Shown here one piece after another: positions 9,468 to 18,066 of a DNA stretch of 64,000 nucleotides. Every line of letters starts with the position of its first letter. The first letter of the stretch is position 1. The position numbers and the translations under genes are program-made. This DNA comes from Allobosea robiniae (lineage in GTDB: Bacteria; Pseudomonadota; Alphaproteobacteria; Rhizobiales; Beijerinckiaceae). The stretch lies in contig NZ_FNBZ01000005.1 in NCBI RefSeq assembly GCF_900102525.1, positions 372,001 to 436,000 on the forward strand, read 5' to 3'. Under the pieces are notes generated by a model, which did no database searches, was not told where the DNA came from, and worked only from the letters and a program-made list of their open reading frames with translations.

Positions 9468-10628
9468 TCAGCCCTGCGGCCGGGTTTCGCCGAGCAGATT
9501 GCGCAAGGCCCGCATGAAGACGCGCGCGCCGGGACCGATCGCATCATCCGGGAAATCGAAATCCGGATTGTGCAGATGCGCGGTCTCGCCGGAGCCGAGC
9601 AGGAACATCGCCGATTTGGAGCGGCGCCCGAACAGGCCGAAATCCTCCGAGCCGCGCGAGGGCGGCGTCGGGCCGTGCGGCACCTTCTCCTCGTCCATCG
9701 CCCGGCGCAGCATCGCGACGGCCTCCGGCTCGTTCTCGCAATGGTGGAAGACGTCGTGATAGCTGATCTCGACGGTGAGCCGGCCGGCCTCGGCCGCCTC
9801 GCGCGCCAGCTTTTCGGCCGCTTCGCAGAGCGCGCCCATCTGCGCGTCGTTGACGGTGCGCAAGGTCGCCCAGATCTCGCCATGGCCCGGCGCGATGCCG
9901 AAGGCCTGCTCCCCGATCTCGACATGGGTCACGGTGACCAGCCGGAAATTGGCATCGAGCGGCCCGCCGGGTCCGAGCGCGGTCAGCGCCGGGATCAGCG
10001 TCGCGATCGCCGGGGCCGGCGAGCGGCCATGTTCCGGTGTCGAGGCATGCGAAGTCTCGCCGGTCAGGATGATCTTGATGCCGCGCGAGGCGCAGTTGGC
10101 GGCGCCTTCCGAGATGCGGGCATGGCCCACGGGCACACCAGGACGATTATGCAGGGAGAAGGCATAGTCCGGCACGATCTCCTCGAATTTCGGATCGGCC
10201 ATGACGGCGGCGGCACCCGCGCCGGTCTCTTCCGCCGGCTGGAACAGCAGGATCGCGCGGCCCTTCTTCGGCGGGTTGCGCTGCAGGCCACGCGCCAGGC
10301 CAGCGAGGATGGTCATATGGCCATCATGCCCGCAAAGATGGCCTTTGCCGGGAATTTCGGAGCGATGGTCGCTGTCGGACAATTCCTCGATCGGCAGTGC
10401 GTCGAGTTCGGCACGGATCAGAACGGTCGGGCCGGGCTCAGTTCCCTCGTAGATCGCCGCGACACCATGCCCGCCAAGCTCGGTGACGATACGATCGGGG
10501 CCGGTCGGCTTCAGGAAATCGACGATGGTCGCGGCGGTCTCGCGCTCCTCGCCCGAGATTTCGGGGCGGCGATGCAGCCGATGCCGGAGATCGACGAGAT
10601 CGAACATATCGCTGTTGGTCAAGAACAC
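9468..10628 (-). CDS. M20-family amidohydrolase (hippurate/N-acyl amino acid hydrolase type)
   Basis: A 386-residue metallo-hydrolase. The GTG at 10628 is favoured by GGAGG 8 bases upstream. The order of motifs follows M20D enzymes: LRHRLHRRPEISGEE near the start, GHLCGHDGHMTILAG with metal ligands near residue 95, LLFQPAEETGAGA with the catalytic Glu pair near 130, and FSLHNRPGVPVG near 160. The dimerisation domain and a last ligand His in AHLHNPDF follow. Such enzymes hydrolyse N-acyl amino acids or other amides in the cytosol. As first gene of the unit with D-aminopeptidase and a peptide-binding protein, it should work on amides taken up from outside. Confidence 0.87.
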   Translation of the reverse strand: MFLTNSDMFDLVDLRHRLHRRPEISGEERETAATIVDFLKPTGPDRIVTELGGHGVAAIYEGTEPGPTVLIRAELDALPIEELSDSDHRSEIPGKGHLCGHDGHMTILAGLARGLQRNPPKKGRAILLFQPAEETGAGAAAVMADPKFEEIVPDYAFSLHNRPGVPVGHARISEGAANCASRGIKIILTGETSHASTPEHGRSPAPAIATLIPALTALGPGGPLDANFRLVTVTHVEIGEQAFGIAPGHGEIWATLRTVNDAQMGALCEAAEKLAREAAEAGRLTVEISYHDVFHHCENEPEAVAMLRRAMDEEKVPHGPTPPSRGSEDFGLFGRRSKSAMFLLGSGETAHLHNPDFDFPDDAIGPGARVFMRALRNLLGETRPQG

Positions 10629-10751
10629 GGATGAAGCCTCCCAGGCGCAGTGCCGGCCGGCGGATCACCGGCTCTTGCCCGGAAAGGTTCGACAGTTCAG
10701 CCGCTTCGGCAACCCGCGTCATCGCCGGGGGCGGCATGCGCGAGCGCGAGA

Positions 10752-10979
10752 TCAGTTACCGAGCTCGGCCTCGATCTCGGCGTCGAAGGCCTGCGCCAGC
10801 ATCGCCCGACAGGCCTCGGCCTGCTGGCGCGCCGAATCCAGCGCAATATGAGGGAGAATCTCGGCTAGATCGCGCAAGGCGAAATCGACGGCCGACATCA
10901 GGCCGAGCACCGGCTCGGCGGCGGCGGCCGGTTGTTGCGGAAGGCGGAACGCGATGACCTGACCCATAGGCATACTCAC
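10752..10979 (-). CDS. Small hypothetical protein (75 aa)
   Basis: A short helical protein. Three starts are possible: GTG at 10979 and ATGs at 10973 and 10967; none has a strong ribosome site, so the exact N-terminus is open. The sequence has a hydrophobic, Ala-rich centre (AVDFALRDLAEILPHIALD) and a Glu-rich end. No family recognised. It lies between the M20 operon and the YgjP-like gene, all on the minus strand. A TTAACCA stretch (minus strand, 11033-11027) lies about 50 bases upstream. Confidence 0.5.
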   Translation of the reverse strand: MSMPMGQVIAFRLPQQPAAAAEPVLGLMSAVDFALRDLAEILPHIALDSARQQAEACRAMLAQAFDAEIEAELGN

Positions 10980-11060
10980 GCTGAAAGCGAATCGGCCTTC
11001 AGTGTGCCGGGGCAGGTTTCAGAAAGTGGTTAACGGCGGAATTGCGGCGGCACAGCCGGC

Positions 11061-11801
11061 TTAACCATAGCCATGCAGGCTCGCGCCATGGCGCTTCAGC
11101 CAGGCCTCCGCCGCCTCGGTACCGGGGCAGAGCTTGTGGGTCAGCGCCCAGAAGCGATGCGAGTGGTTCATCTCCTTGAGATGCGCGACCTCATGGGCCG
11201 CGAGATAGTCGAGCACCGGGGCCGGTGCCAGGATCAATCGCCAGGAGAAGCTGAGATGGCCTTGCGAAGAGCAGGAGCCCCAGCGGCTCGTGGTGTCGCG
11301 GATGGTGATCTTGCGGGCGGGGATGCCGAGCGTCGCGGTGTGGCGGCGCACCGCCTTCTCGAGATCCTCGAGCGCGTGTTTTCTCAGGAAATCCTTGACC
11401 CGGCGCGCAACATGGGCGGCGTCCCCGGCGACCGCGATGACGGGCGCGCCGTCAGCATCGCGCGTCGCCTGCGTCAGCCCGCGCGCCTTCGACCAGTGAA
11501 CGATGCGATGCGGCACGCCGCGGAAGGGAATGCTCTGGCCGGGCTCGAACGGCACCGGGCGCGGGCGCTTCGCCATGCGCGCGGCGATCCAGCCGCCATG
11601 GTTCTCGGCGAAAGTTCGGCCTGCCGCGAAATCGGCGCGCTCGGGCAGGGTCAGCGTAATCTCGCCGGTCGCCTGCGAGACGCGCAGCGTCATCCGCCGC
11701 GCAGCGGCGCGGCGCTTGACCAGAACGGCATAGCGCGTGCCGGCATGCACGACCTCGATCCGGTCGGGGTCCGGCTGGCGCCTGAACAGGGAGATGCGCA
11801 T
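11061..11801 (-). CDS. YgjP/SprT-like M48-type metallopeptidase (DUF45)
   Basis: A 246-residue protein from the ATG at 11801; the open frame extends further upstream without family features. The C-terminal domain holds the zinc site AAHEVAHLKEMNHSHRFW, an HExxH motif with the extra downstream His typical of YgjP-like proteins. TTSRWGSCSSQGHLSFSWRL just before it is the conserved substrate-side strand. The N-terminal half is a beta-rich DUF45 region. These proteins are cytosolic and their substrates are poorly known; hydrolase-subunit quality control has been proposed in some bacteria. No operon partner is apparent. Confidence 0.85.
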   Translation of the reverse strand: MRISLFRRQPDPDRIEVVHAGTRYAVLVKRRAAARRMTLRVSQATGEITLTLPERADFAAGRTFAENHGGWIAARMAKRPRPVPFEPGQSIPFRGVPHRIVHWSKARGLTQATRDADGAPVIAVAGDAAHVARRVKDFLRKHALEDLEKAVRRHTATLGIPARKITIRDTTSRWGSCSSQGHLSFSWRLILAPAPVLDYLAAHEVAHLKEMNHSHRFWALTHKLCPGTEAAEAWLKRHGASLHGYG

Positions 11802-11890
11802 TATCTGCGATTGTGCGGGATTCGGAGCGGTTACGGAAGAGCGCCAGCAGCGGCTTGCACCGGGGAAGGCCACGCGCGAAGCTTCCCGAC

Positions 11891-12247
11891 ATGGCAACCC
11901 ATGCGCCCCCGCCGATCGCACCCGTCGAGATCATTCATTCCGTCGACGTGATTCCCGCCGATGACCGGGGCAATCACGGGGAGAGCTACAACTATCTCGA
12001 CTATCTCTTCGTGGGAGACGGCCTGACGGCGCGGGCAAGGAGCTATCTCGACACGATCGAGACGGTAGTCCTGCACGGCCCGGCGCGCGCGCCGAACGGG
12101 GTCGAGCGCGTTGTCGGCACGGCCTTCGAAGAGGGCGTGCTCGCTTATCTGAAGCTGCGCTATCGCCGGATCGAGCGGCTAAACCCCGCCATCCGGACGG
12201 GGCGCCCCTATGATATCGTCTGGCAGGAGGGCGACGGGGCGGCCTGA
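11891..12247 (+). CDS. Conserved-looking hypothetical protein (118 aa)
   Basis: A small soluble protein from the ATG at 11891, divergent from the YgjP-like gene with about 90 bp between starts. It is rich in charged and aromatic residues (GESYNYLDYLFVGDGLTARA, FEEGVLAYLKLRYRRIERL) and has no signal peptide or membrane segment. I do not recognise the family. The ribosome site is weak. It is convergent with phaZ, 22 bp away, so it is probably transcribed alone. Confidence 0.55.
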   Translation: MATHAPPPIAPVEIIHSVDVIPADDRGNHGESYNYLDYLFVGDGLTARARSYLDTIETVVLHGPARAPNGVERVVGTAFEEGVLAYLKLRYRRIERLNPAIRTGRPYDIVWQEGDGAA

Positions 12248-12269
12248 GCAGCCCTACGCCGTGCAGGTT

Positions 12270-13589
12270 TCAGCCGACGACCTTGAGCGCCTTGCGCTGC
12301 TCCTTGGCGCTGTCGTCGCGACGATCCTTGGCCGCTTCCATGTCGAGGCTGACCATGAAATCGGAGATGCGCGGCTGGATCTCGGCGCGGAAGCGCGAGC
12401 CGTTGAAGACGCCGTAATGGCCGACCTTCGGCTGGAGATAATGGACGCGCTTGTCGGCGGGAATGTTGACGCAGAGGTCGTGCGCCGCCTTGGTCTGGCC
12501 GACGCCCGAGATGTCGTCGTTCTCGCCCTCGACCGTCATCAGCGCGACGCGGCGGATGGCGGTGAGGTCGACCGGCTTGTCACGGTGCATCATCTCGCCC
12601 TTGGGCAGGGCATGCTGGACGAAGACGGTGTCGACGGTCTGGAGATAGAACTCGGCGGTCAGGTCCATCACCGCGAGATACTCGTCGTAGAAGTCGCGGT
12701 GCTTCTCGGCGGAATCGCCGTCGCCGCTGACGAGATGCTTGAACATGTCGTAATGGGCAGTGACGTGACGGTCGATATTCATCGCCATGAAGCCCGAGAG
12801 CTGCATGAAGCCGGGATAGACCTGCCGGAATGCGCCGAGGCTCGGGAAGGGCACGACGGTGATGCAGTTGCGGCGGAACCAGTCCGTGCCGCGCTCCATC
12901 GCGAGCTGGTTGACGGCAGTCGGCGAGCGGCGGGTGTCGATCGGGCCGCCCATCAGCGTCATCGAACGGGGCGCGCAGGGGTCCGATTCGGCCTCCATGC
13001 GGGCGACCGCGGCAATGACCGGCACGGACGGCTGGCAGATCGCCATGACATGGGTGTCCGGCCCCAGCATCTGAAGCATGCCGATGACGTAATCGATGTA
13101 ATCGTCGAGGTCGAAGCGTCCCTCGGAAAGCGGCACGAGGCGGGCATCGACCCAATCGGTGATGTAGACCTCGTGGCCCGGCAGGAAGGCCTCGACCGTG
13201 CCACGCAGCAGCGTGGCGTAATGGCCGGACATCGGCGCAACCAGCAACACCTTCGGCTGCGGCTTGCGGCGGCTGCTTGGGATCTTGCGGTCGAAATAGA
13301 CCAGCTTGCAGAAGGGGCGCTCCCAGACGACCCGCTCCTCGACGGCGACCTTGACGCCGTTCATCGTGGTCTCGTCGAGGCCGAAGGCGGGCTTGCCGTA
13401 GCGGCGCGTCATACGCTCGAACAATTCGCAGGACGCGGCGACCGTCCGGCCGAAGGGCGTGTAGGTGAGCGGGTTGGCCGGGTTCTTGAAGGCCAGATGC
13501 ATCGCATCCGAAACCCCGCGCACCGGGCTCACCATCATGTGAACCGCTTCGTAGGCATGGTAGGCAAACGACATGGCGGCCCCGTACAT
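12270..13589 (-). CDS. phaZ: Intracellular polyhydroxyalkanoate depolymerase
   Basis: PhaZ breaks down stored polyhydroxybutyrate granules to hydroxybutyrate. The ATG at 13589 has GGAAGGA 9-10 bases upstream and gives 439 residues; a longer frame exists but starts with unconserved residues. The alpha/beta-hydrolase core includes VLLVAPMSGHYATLLRGTV, which supplies the oxyanion region, YITDWVDARLVP, and VMAICQPSVPVIA, whose Cys is the nucleophile in intracellular depolymerases. The late PKVGHYGVFNG segment supplies the catalytic His. It is divergent from actS, so carbon-store use may be tied to redox control. Confidence 0.93.
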   Translation of the reverse strand: MYGAAMSFAYHAYEAVHMMVSPVRGVSDAMHLAFKNPANPLTYTPFGRTVAASCELFERMTRRYGKPAFGLDETTMNGVKVAVEERVVWERPFCKLVYFDRKIPSSRRKPQPKVLLVAPMSGHYATLLRGTVEAFLPGHEVYITDWVDARLVPLSEGRFDLDDYIDYVIGMLQMLGPDTHVMAICQPSVPVIAAVARMEAESDPCAPRSMTLMGGPIDTRRSPTAVNQLAMERGTDWFRRNCITVVPFPSLGAFRQVYPGFMQLSGFMAMNIDRHVTAHYDMFKHLVSGDGDSAEKHRDFYDEYLAVMDLTAEFYLQTVDTVFVQHALPKGEMMHRDKPVDLTAIRRVALMTVEGENDDISGVGQTKAAHDLCVNIPADKRVHYLQPKVGHYGVFNGSRFRAEIQPRISDFMVSLDMEAAKDRRDDSAKEQRKALKVVG

Positions 13590-13627
13590 ACGATGAATGT
13601 CCTTCCGGCGGCGCAACATGCAATGAT

Positions 13628-13642
13628 GCGACGCAGCATCGC
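13628..13642 (-). promoter_or_regulatory. Possible RegR/ActR-type box in the phaZ-actS divergent region
   Basis: The + strand bases GCGACGCAGCATCGC match the published GNGRCRTTNNGNCGC-type RegR box at all but about three fixed positions. The site lies 39 bp upstream of the phaZ start and about 115 bp upstream of actS. It is weak evidence in GC-rich DNA and is listed because the adjacent regulator is of this family. Confidence 0.25.
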
Positions 13643-13756
13643 ACCTTACGTTGATTTTGTTCTCATTCAACCCGGCTAAAGGCTAAGATTTTCCTGCGAT
13701 GTGGATGAAGCCGGGAAAAAGCCCACGGCAGGCGCCGCGCAGGAGACCAGCAGACC

Positions 13757-15109
13757 TTGAGCTTCCCGGACTTCTCCGCCCCGGCCCTGGCGCGCTCCAG
13801 CCGCCATCTGCGCCTCGATACGCTGGTCAGGCTGCGCTGGCTCGCCATCGCCGGGCAGAGCCTCGCCGTCACCGGCGTGCATTTCGGCCTCGGCTTTCCC
13901 CTGCCCTTCGGCTGGTGCTTCAGCGTCATCGCGGTTTCGGCCTGGCTCAATATCGCGCTGCGCATCCGCTTTCCGCTGAGCCATCGCCTCAACGACAGGG
14001 CCGCGACCGCCCTGCTCGGCTTCGACATCGCCCAGCTCGCGGCGCTGCTCTTCATGACCGGCGGCCTGCAGAACCCGTTCGCGATCCTGTTCCTGGCGCC
14101 GGTGATGATCTCGGCGACGGCCCTGCCGCCGCAACGCACGCTCGTCCTGGGGCTGCTGGCGATGGGCCTCGCGACCCTGCTCAGCCGCTATCACCTGCCA
14201 TTGCCCTGGGCCGGGAACGACCGGCCGGTGCTGCCCGCCTTTTACCAGCTCGGCAACTGGGCTGCGCTCGTGCTCGGCCTCGGCTTCACCGGCATCTATG
14301 CCTGGCGCGTCGCCAAGGAGGCGCGCGACCTCTCCGACGCACTCGCCGCGACCGAACTCGTGCTGGCACGTGAGCAGCACCTGTCACAGCTCGACGGGCT
14401 CGCCGCCGCCGCGGCGCATGAGCTTGGCACGCCGCTCGGCACGATCGCGCTCGTCGCCCGCGAATTAACCCGCCTCGCCCCGCCCGAAGGAGAGATGGCC
14501 GAGGATATCGCCTTGCTGCGCGAACAGGTCGAGCGCTGCCGCGGCATCCTGGGCAAGCTCTCCAGCCTGCAGGACGAGGATGCCGGCCCGCTCGGCCAGC
14601 TCACCCTGCGCCTGCTGATCGAGGAGACCGCCGGGCCGCAGCGGCCCTTCGGCGTGCCTTTCGAGATCACCATGACCGGCGACAAGCCCGAGCCGGTCTG
14701 CCGGCGTAATCCCGGCATGATCTACGGCCTCGGCAATATCGTCGACAACGCCGTCGATTTCGCGCGTGCGACCGTGGCGATCACAGCGGAATGGAACCAG
14801 AGCCAGGTCGTGCTGGTGATCGCCGATGACGGCCCCGGTTTCCCACCGGATGTGCTGATGCGGGCCGGCGACCCTTATCTCTCGCGCGGAGCGGGTGAAG
14901 GCCGGGCCGGCGGGGGCCTCGGTCTCGGTCTCTTCATCGCCAAGACGCTGCTGGAGCGAGGTGGTGCTACGCTGGAATTCTCGAACCGGCCGGCTCCTGC
15001 GAGCGGCGCTTCGATCCGAATTACCTGGTCCCGCGACGATTTCGAGGCCGACCTGCCCAGCGATGGGGGTACCCAGGCGGGCGCATCGGCCTTAAATGAA
15101 GCTGACTGA
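13757..15109 (+). CDS. actS: Redox-sensing sensor histidine kinase, RegB/PrrB/ActS type
   Basis: An inner-membrane kinase of 450 residues that starts with TTG at 13757 behind AGGAG. Six hydrophobic helices fill about residues 20-185. The quinone-sensing heptad is present as G102-GLQNPF108. The H-box is AAAAHELGTPLGTI with H221, and the redox-active cysteine of RegB corresponds to C261 in QVERCRGIL. N-, G1- and G2-boxes follow (GNIVDNAVDFA, DDGPGFP, GGGLGLGLFIAKTLLE). It controls ActR, 83 bp downstream, and through it respiration, carbon and nitrogen functions. Divergent from phaZ. Confidence 0.92.
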   Translation: MSFPDFSAPALARSSRHLRLDTLVRLRWLAIAGQSLAVTGVHFGLGFPLPFGWCFSVIAVSAWLNIALRIRFPLSHRLNDRAATALLGFDIAQLAALLFMTGGLQNPFAILFLAPVMISATALPPQRTLVLGLLAMGLATLLSRYHLPLPWAGNDRPVLPAFYQLGNWAALVLGLGFTGIYAWRVAKEARDLSDALAATELVLAREQHLSQLDGLAAAAAHELGTPLGTIALVARELTRLAPPEGEMAEDIALLREQVERCRGILGKLSSLQDEDAGPLGQLTLRLLIEETAGPQRPFGVPFEITMTGDKPEPVCRRNPGMIYGLGNIVDNAVDFARATVAITAEWNQSQVVLVIADDGPGFPPDVLMRAGDPYLSRGAGEGRAGGGLGLGLFIAKTLLERGGATLEFSNRPAPASGASIRITWSRDDFEADLPSDGGTQAGASALNEAD

Positions 15110-15192
15110 GCCGGCCTCCCGGGGGAGAGCCGGAAAACCGAAACCCTAATGCGCGCCGCCGCAGCGCGCCGAGAAGCGGCAAGGAGAAGACG

Positions 15193-15759
15193 ATGCAGGA
15201 TGCAGCGAGCGAAACCGACAGGGCCGGGCCGGCCGACGACATGTCCCTTCTGCTGGTCGACGACGACAGGCCGTTCCTGACCCGCCTCGCCCGCGCCATG
15301 GAAGGCCGCGGCTATGCGGTCCGCATCGCCGACAGCGTCGCGGCGGGCATGGCTGCCGTGGAAGAAGCGGCACCGGCCTTCGCGGTGATCGACCTGCGCC
15401 TCGGCGACGGCAACGGCCTCGACGTGATCGCCCGCCTGAAGGAGCGCCGGCCCGATGCGCGCGGCGTGGTCCTGACCGGCTACGGCAATATCGCGACCGC
15501 CGTCAGCGCCGTGAAGCTCGGCGCCTTCGACTTCCTCGCCAAGCCGGCCGATGCCGACGAGATCCATGCAGCGCTCGCAGCCCAGCGCGATGCCCGCCCG
15601 CAACCGCCGGAAAACCCGATGTCGGCCGACCGGGTGCGCTGGGAGCATATCCAGCGCGTCTACGAACTCTGCAGCCGCAATGTCTCGGAGACGGCACGCC
15701 GGCTCGGCATGCATCGCCGCACCCTGCAGCGCATTCTCGCCAAACGCGCGCCGCGCTGA
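15193..15759 (+). CDS. actR: Response regulator, RegA/PrrA/ActR type
   Basis: A 188-residue regulator. The receiver domain spans about residues 17-130 with the acidic pocket LLVDDDRPF, the phospho-acceptor D67 in FAVIDLRLG, the switch Thr in VVLTGYGNIATAVSAVK and the conserved KPAD lysine. A short linker leads to a Fis-type helix-turn-helix at the C-terminus (NVSETARRLGMHRRTLQRIL), which is nearly invariant in this family. The ribosome site is AAGGAGAAG at about 15180. It is partner to ActS and is followed at once by a strong terminator. Confidence 0.95.
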   Translation: MQDAASETDRAGPADDMSLLLVDDDRPFLTRLARAMEGRGYAVRIADSVAAGMAAVEEAAPAFAVIDLRLGDGNGLDVIARLKERRPDARGVVLTGYGNIATAVSAVKLGAFDFLAKPADADEIHAALAAQRDARPQPPENPMSADRVRWEHIQRVYELCSRNVSETARRLGMHRRTLQRILAKRAPR

Positions 15760-15771
15760 TCCCGCAAAAAC

Positions 15772-15812
15772 GCAAAAGCCCGCCGGACAAACCGTCCGGC
15801 GGGCTTTTGCTT
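15772..15812. terminator. Strong bidirectional intrinsic terminator
   Basis: A perfect 17-bp stem (15772-15788 with 15794-15810) surrounds a 5-base loop. The stem base is AAAA on one side and TTTT on the other, so it works in both directions. It lies between the stop of actR (+) and the stop of the MFS gene (-). Confidence 0.95.
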
Positions 15813-15831
15813 AATCGTTCGCTTGTGGGGC

Positions 15832-17010
15832 TCAGGTCGCGCAGGCGGGCACGATGCGGGTCGCGCGGCGCTCGAGCGACACCGCGAACACGGCGAGACC
15901 CAGCGCCAGCAGCGGCACGACGGCAGCGACCGGCGCGATCGCGCCATAGCCCAGCCCCTGCGTGATCACCGCGCCACCAAGCCAGGCGCCGAAGGCGTTG
16001 CCGAGATTGAAGGCGGCGATGTTCAGGCTGGAGGCCAGCCCCTGCCCGGCGCCGCCCGCCTGCTGAAGCACCCACATCTGGAGCGGAGCAACCGTGGCGA
16101 AGGCGGCGGCACCCAGTACGAAGGCCGCGATGACGGCACCAATCTGGCTGTGGAATGCGAAGCCCGAGGCGAACATCGCGATGGTCAAGAGCGCGATTGA
16201 GCCGATCAGCGCCGGGGCAAGCCTGCGATCGGCCCAGCGCCCGCCGAGCAGGTTGCCGACGACGAGCCCGCCGCCGAAGACCAGCAGGATCGGCGACACG
16301 GCGGCCTCGCTGAAGCCGGCGAGCTGGACGAGGATCGGCTGGATGAAGGTGAAGACCGCGAAGATGCCGCCGAAGCCGAGCACGGTCATGACGAGGCCGA
16401 GCTGAACCTGCGGCCGCGCCAGCACCTTGAATTCCTCGGCGAGCGAGCCGGGCACGACGCGCTCCCGATCAGCCGGGACGAAGACGGCGAGGACGACCAG
16501 GGCGACGAGACCGATCGCGGTCACCGCCCAGAAGGTCGAGCGCCAGCCAAAGGCGAGGCCGAGCCAGGAGCCGAACGGCACGCCGAGCAGGGTCGCCAGC
16601 GTCAGGCCAGTGAACATGAGCGCGATGGCCGAGGCCTTGCGCTCCGGGGCGACGAGGCTGGTCGCGACGAGCGAGCCGACGCCGAAGAAAGTCCCGTGCG
16701 CCAGCGCGGTCACGATCCGCGCCGCCATCAGCCAGCCAAAGCTTGGGCTCAGCGCCGCGGCAAGATTGCCGAGGGTGAAGATCGCCATGAGCACGAGCAG
16801 CGTCGTCTTGCGCGGAAGCGTGCGGGTCGCGATCGTCAGCACGGGCGCGCCGACGAAGACGCCGAGCGCATAGCCGGTCATCAGCAGGCCGGCGAGCGGG
16901 ACGCTGATGCCGAGATCGGCGGAGACCTGCAGGAGCAGGCCCATGATGACGAATTCGGTGACGCCGATGCCGAAGGCACCGACGGTGAGAGCATAAAGGG
17001 CAATAGGCAT
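15832..17010 (-). CDS. MFS efflux transporter, DHA1 (YdhP/AraJ-like)
   Basis: A 392-residue, 12-helix inner-membrane carrier. The start ATG at 17010 has GGAGG six bases upstream. The N-terminus LYALTVGAFGIGVTEFVIMG is the typical first helix of AraJ/YdhP exporters. Motif-A-like GAPVLTIATRTLPRKTTL follows helix 2, and the two six-helix halves are separated by a charged loop around residue 190. It is divergent from a LysR gene, the usual sign of a regulator-controlled exporter. The substrate, perhaps a sugar or small drug, is unknown. Confidence 0.88.
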   Translation of the reverse strand: MPIALYALTVGAFGIGVTEFVIMGLLLQVSADLGISVPLAGLLMTGYALGVFVGAPVLTIATRTLPRKTTLLVLMAIFTLGNLAAALSPSFGWLMAARIVTALAHGTFFGVGSLVATSLVAPERKASAIALMFTGLTLATLLGVPFGSWLGLAFGWRSTFWAVTAIGLVALVVLAVFVPADRERVVPGSLAEEFKVLARPQVQLGLVMTVLGFGGIFAVFTFIQPILVQLAGFSEAAVSPILLVFGGGLVVGNLLGGRWADRRLAPALIGSIALLTIAMFASGFAFHSQIGAVIAAFVLGAAAFATVAPLQMWVLQQAGGAGQGLASSLNIAAFNLGNAFGAWLGGAVITQGLGYGAIAPVAAVVPLLALGLAVFAVSLERRATRIVPACAT

Positions 17011-17062
17011 GGAATGCCTCCGGGGAGCTTGTTCGGGCCCGGAGATAGCGCGGCGAGGGCTT

Positions 17063-17108
17063 GTGAATTAGACTGCATGAAAGATCAGCAATTGTGAGTT
17101 GAATTCAC
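17063..17108. promoter_or_regulatory. Inverted repeat in the MFS-LysR divergent region
   Basis: GTGAATT (17063-17069) and AATTCAC (17102-17108) are perfect inverted half-sites separated by 32 bp. The spacing equals about three helical turns. The element occupies the 99-bp gap between divergent starts and is the natural place for the LysR protein to act on both promoters. Confidence 0.45.
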
Positions 17109-17109
17109 G

Positions 17110-18057
17110 ATGCCACGCAGCGAGGTCAACCGGTCCGGCGAGATGGAGGTCTTCGCCCGCGTCGTCGAACTCGGCGGCTTCTCGCCGGCGGCACGCGCGC
17201 TTCGGATGACGCCATCGGCAGTGAGCAAGCTCGTCGCGCGGCTGGAGGCGCGGCTCGGCGTCCGCCTGATCGTCCGCTCGACCCGCAAATTCATGCTGAC
17301 CGAGGAGGGCACGACCTTCCATGAGCGGACCTTGCGCGTGCTCGCCGATCTCGACGAGGCCGAACGGGCGGTCGCGGCCTGCCAGATCCCGCGCGGACGT
17401 TTGCGCGTGAATGCGAATGTCGCCTTCGGCTGGCACTATCTGCTCCCGGTCGCGCCGCGCTTCATGGCGGTGCATCCCGGCATCCAGCTGGACATCTCGA
17501 TCACCGACGCGGTGATCGATCTCGTCGACGAGCGCGCCGATGTCGCGATCCGGGTCGGCCCGCTCAAATCCTCCCAGCTCGTCGCACGCAAGCTCGGCGA
17601 GAGCGTCTCGGCGATCGTCGCCTCACCGGATTACCTGGCGGCGCATGAAGCGCCGGATCATCCCGACAAGCTTGCCGGCTGCGACCTCATCACCTTCAAC
17701 TTCGCCCGGCATCGCGATACCTGGCCTTTCGTCATCGATGGCCAGCGTGTCTTCCTGCCGGCCCATGGCCGCGTCACGGTCGGCGACGGCGAAAGCGCGC
17801 GGCGCCTGGCACTGGCGGGACAGGGCCTGACCCGGCTCTCGCTCTTCCATATCGCCGACGACATCGCCGCCGGCCGGCTCGTCCCCGTGCTGGAGGCTTT
17901 CAATCCGGGCGATGTCGAGGACATCCACGCCGTCTATGTCGGTCATGGCGGCAAATTGCCCGCGAGGGTGCGTGCCTTCATCGATTTCCTCGTCGCGGAG
18001 ATCGACCTGCGCCGGTTCGCTACGATGCCGAAAGCAGCAATCGCCGCAGCCCGCTAG
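17110..18057 (+). CDS. LysR-family transcriptional regulator
   Basis: A 315-residue regulator. The winged helix-turn-helix occupies about residues 10-70 (VVELGGFSPAARALRMTPSA, then VSKLVARLEARLGVRLIVRS). The effector-binding domain follows from about residue 95, opening with LRVNANVAFGWHYLLPVAP. It is of the CrgA/PcaQ-like subgroup found next to exporters. It is divergent from the MFS gene by 99 bp and likely controls it and itself. The inducer is unknown. The ribosome site is weak, but no better start is seen. Confidence 0.9.
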   Translation: MPRSEVNRSGEMEVFARVVELGGFSPAARALRMTPSAVSKLVARLEARLGVRLIVRSTRKFMLTEEGTTFHERTLRVLADLDEAERAVAACQIPRGRLRVNANVAFGWHYLLPVAPRFMAVHPGIQLDISITDAVIDLVDERADVAIRVGPLKSSQLVARKLGESVSAIVASPDYLAAHEAPDHPDKLAGCDLITFNFARHRDTWPFVIDGQRVFLPAHGRVTVGDGESARRLALAGQGLTRLSLFHIADDIAAGRLVPVLEAFNPGDVEDIHAVYVGHGGKLPARVRAFIDFLVAEIDLRRFATMPKAAIAAAR

Positions 18058-18066
18058 ATGATTTTA

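Noticed and set aside
11027..11033. TTAACCA (minus strand) upstream of the 75-residue gene as a CtrA site
   Set aside because: Only a half-site with a mismatch at the last base and no second TTAA at the right spacing.
11061..11068. TTAACCAT, a CtrA half-site
   Set aside because: It is made by the stop codon and last codons of the YgjP-like gene and has no promoter context.
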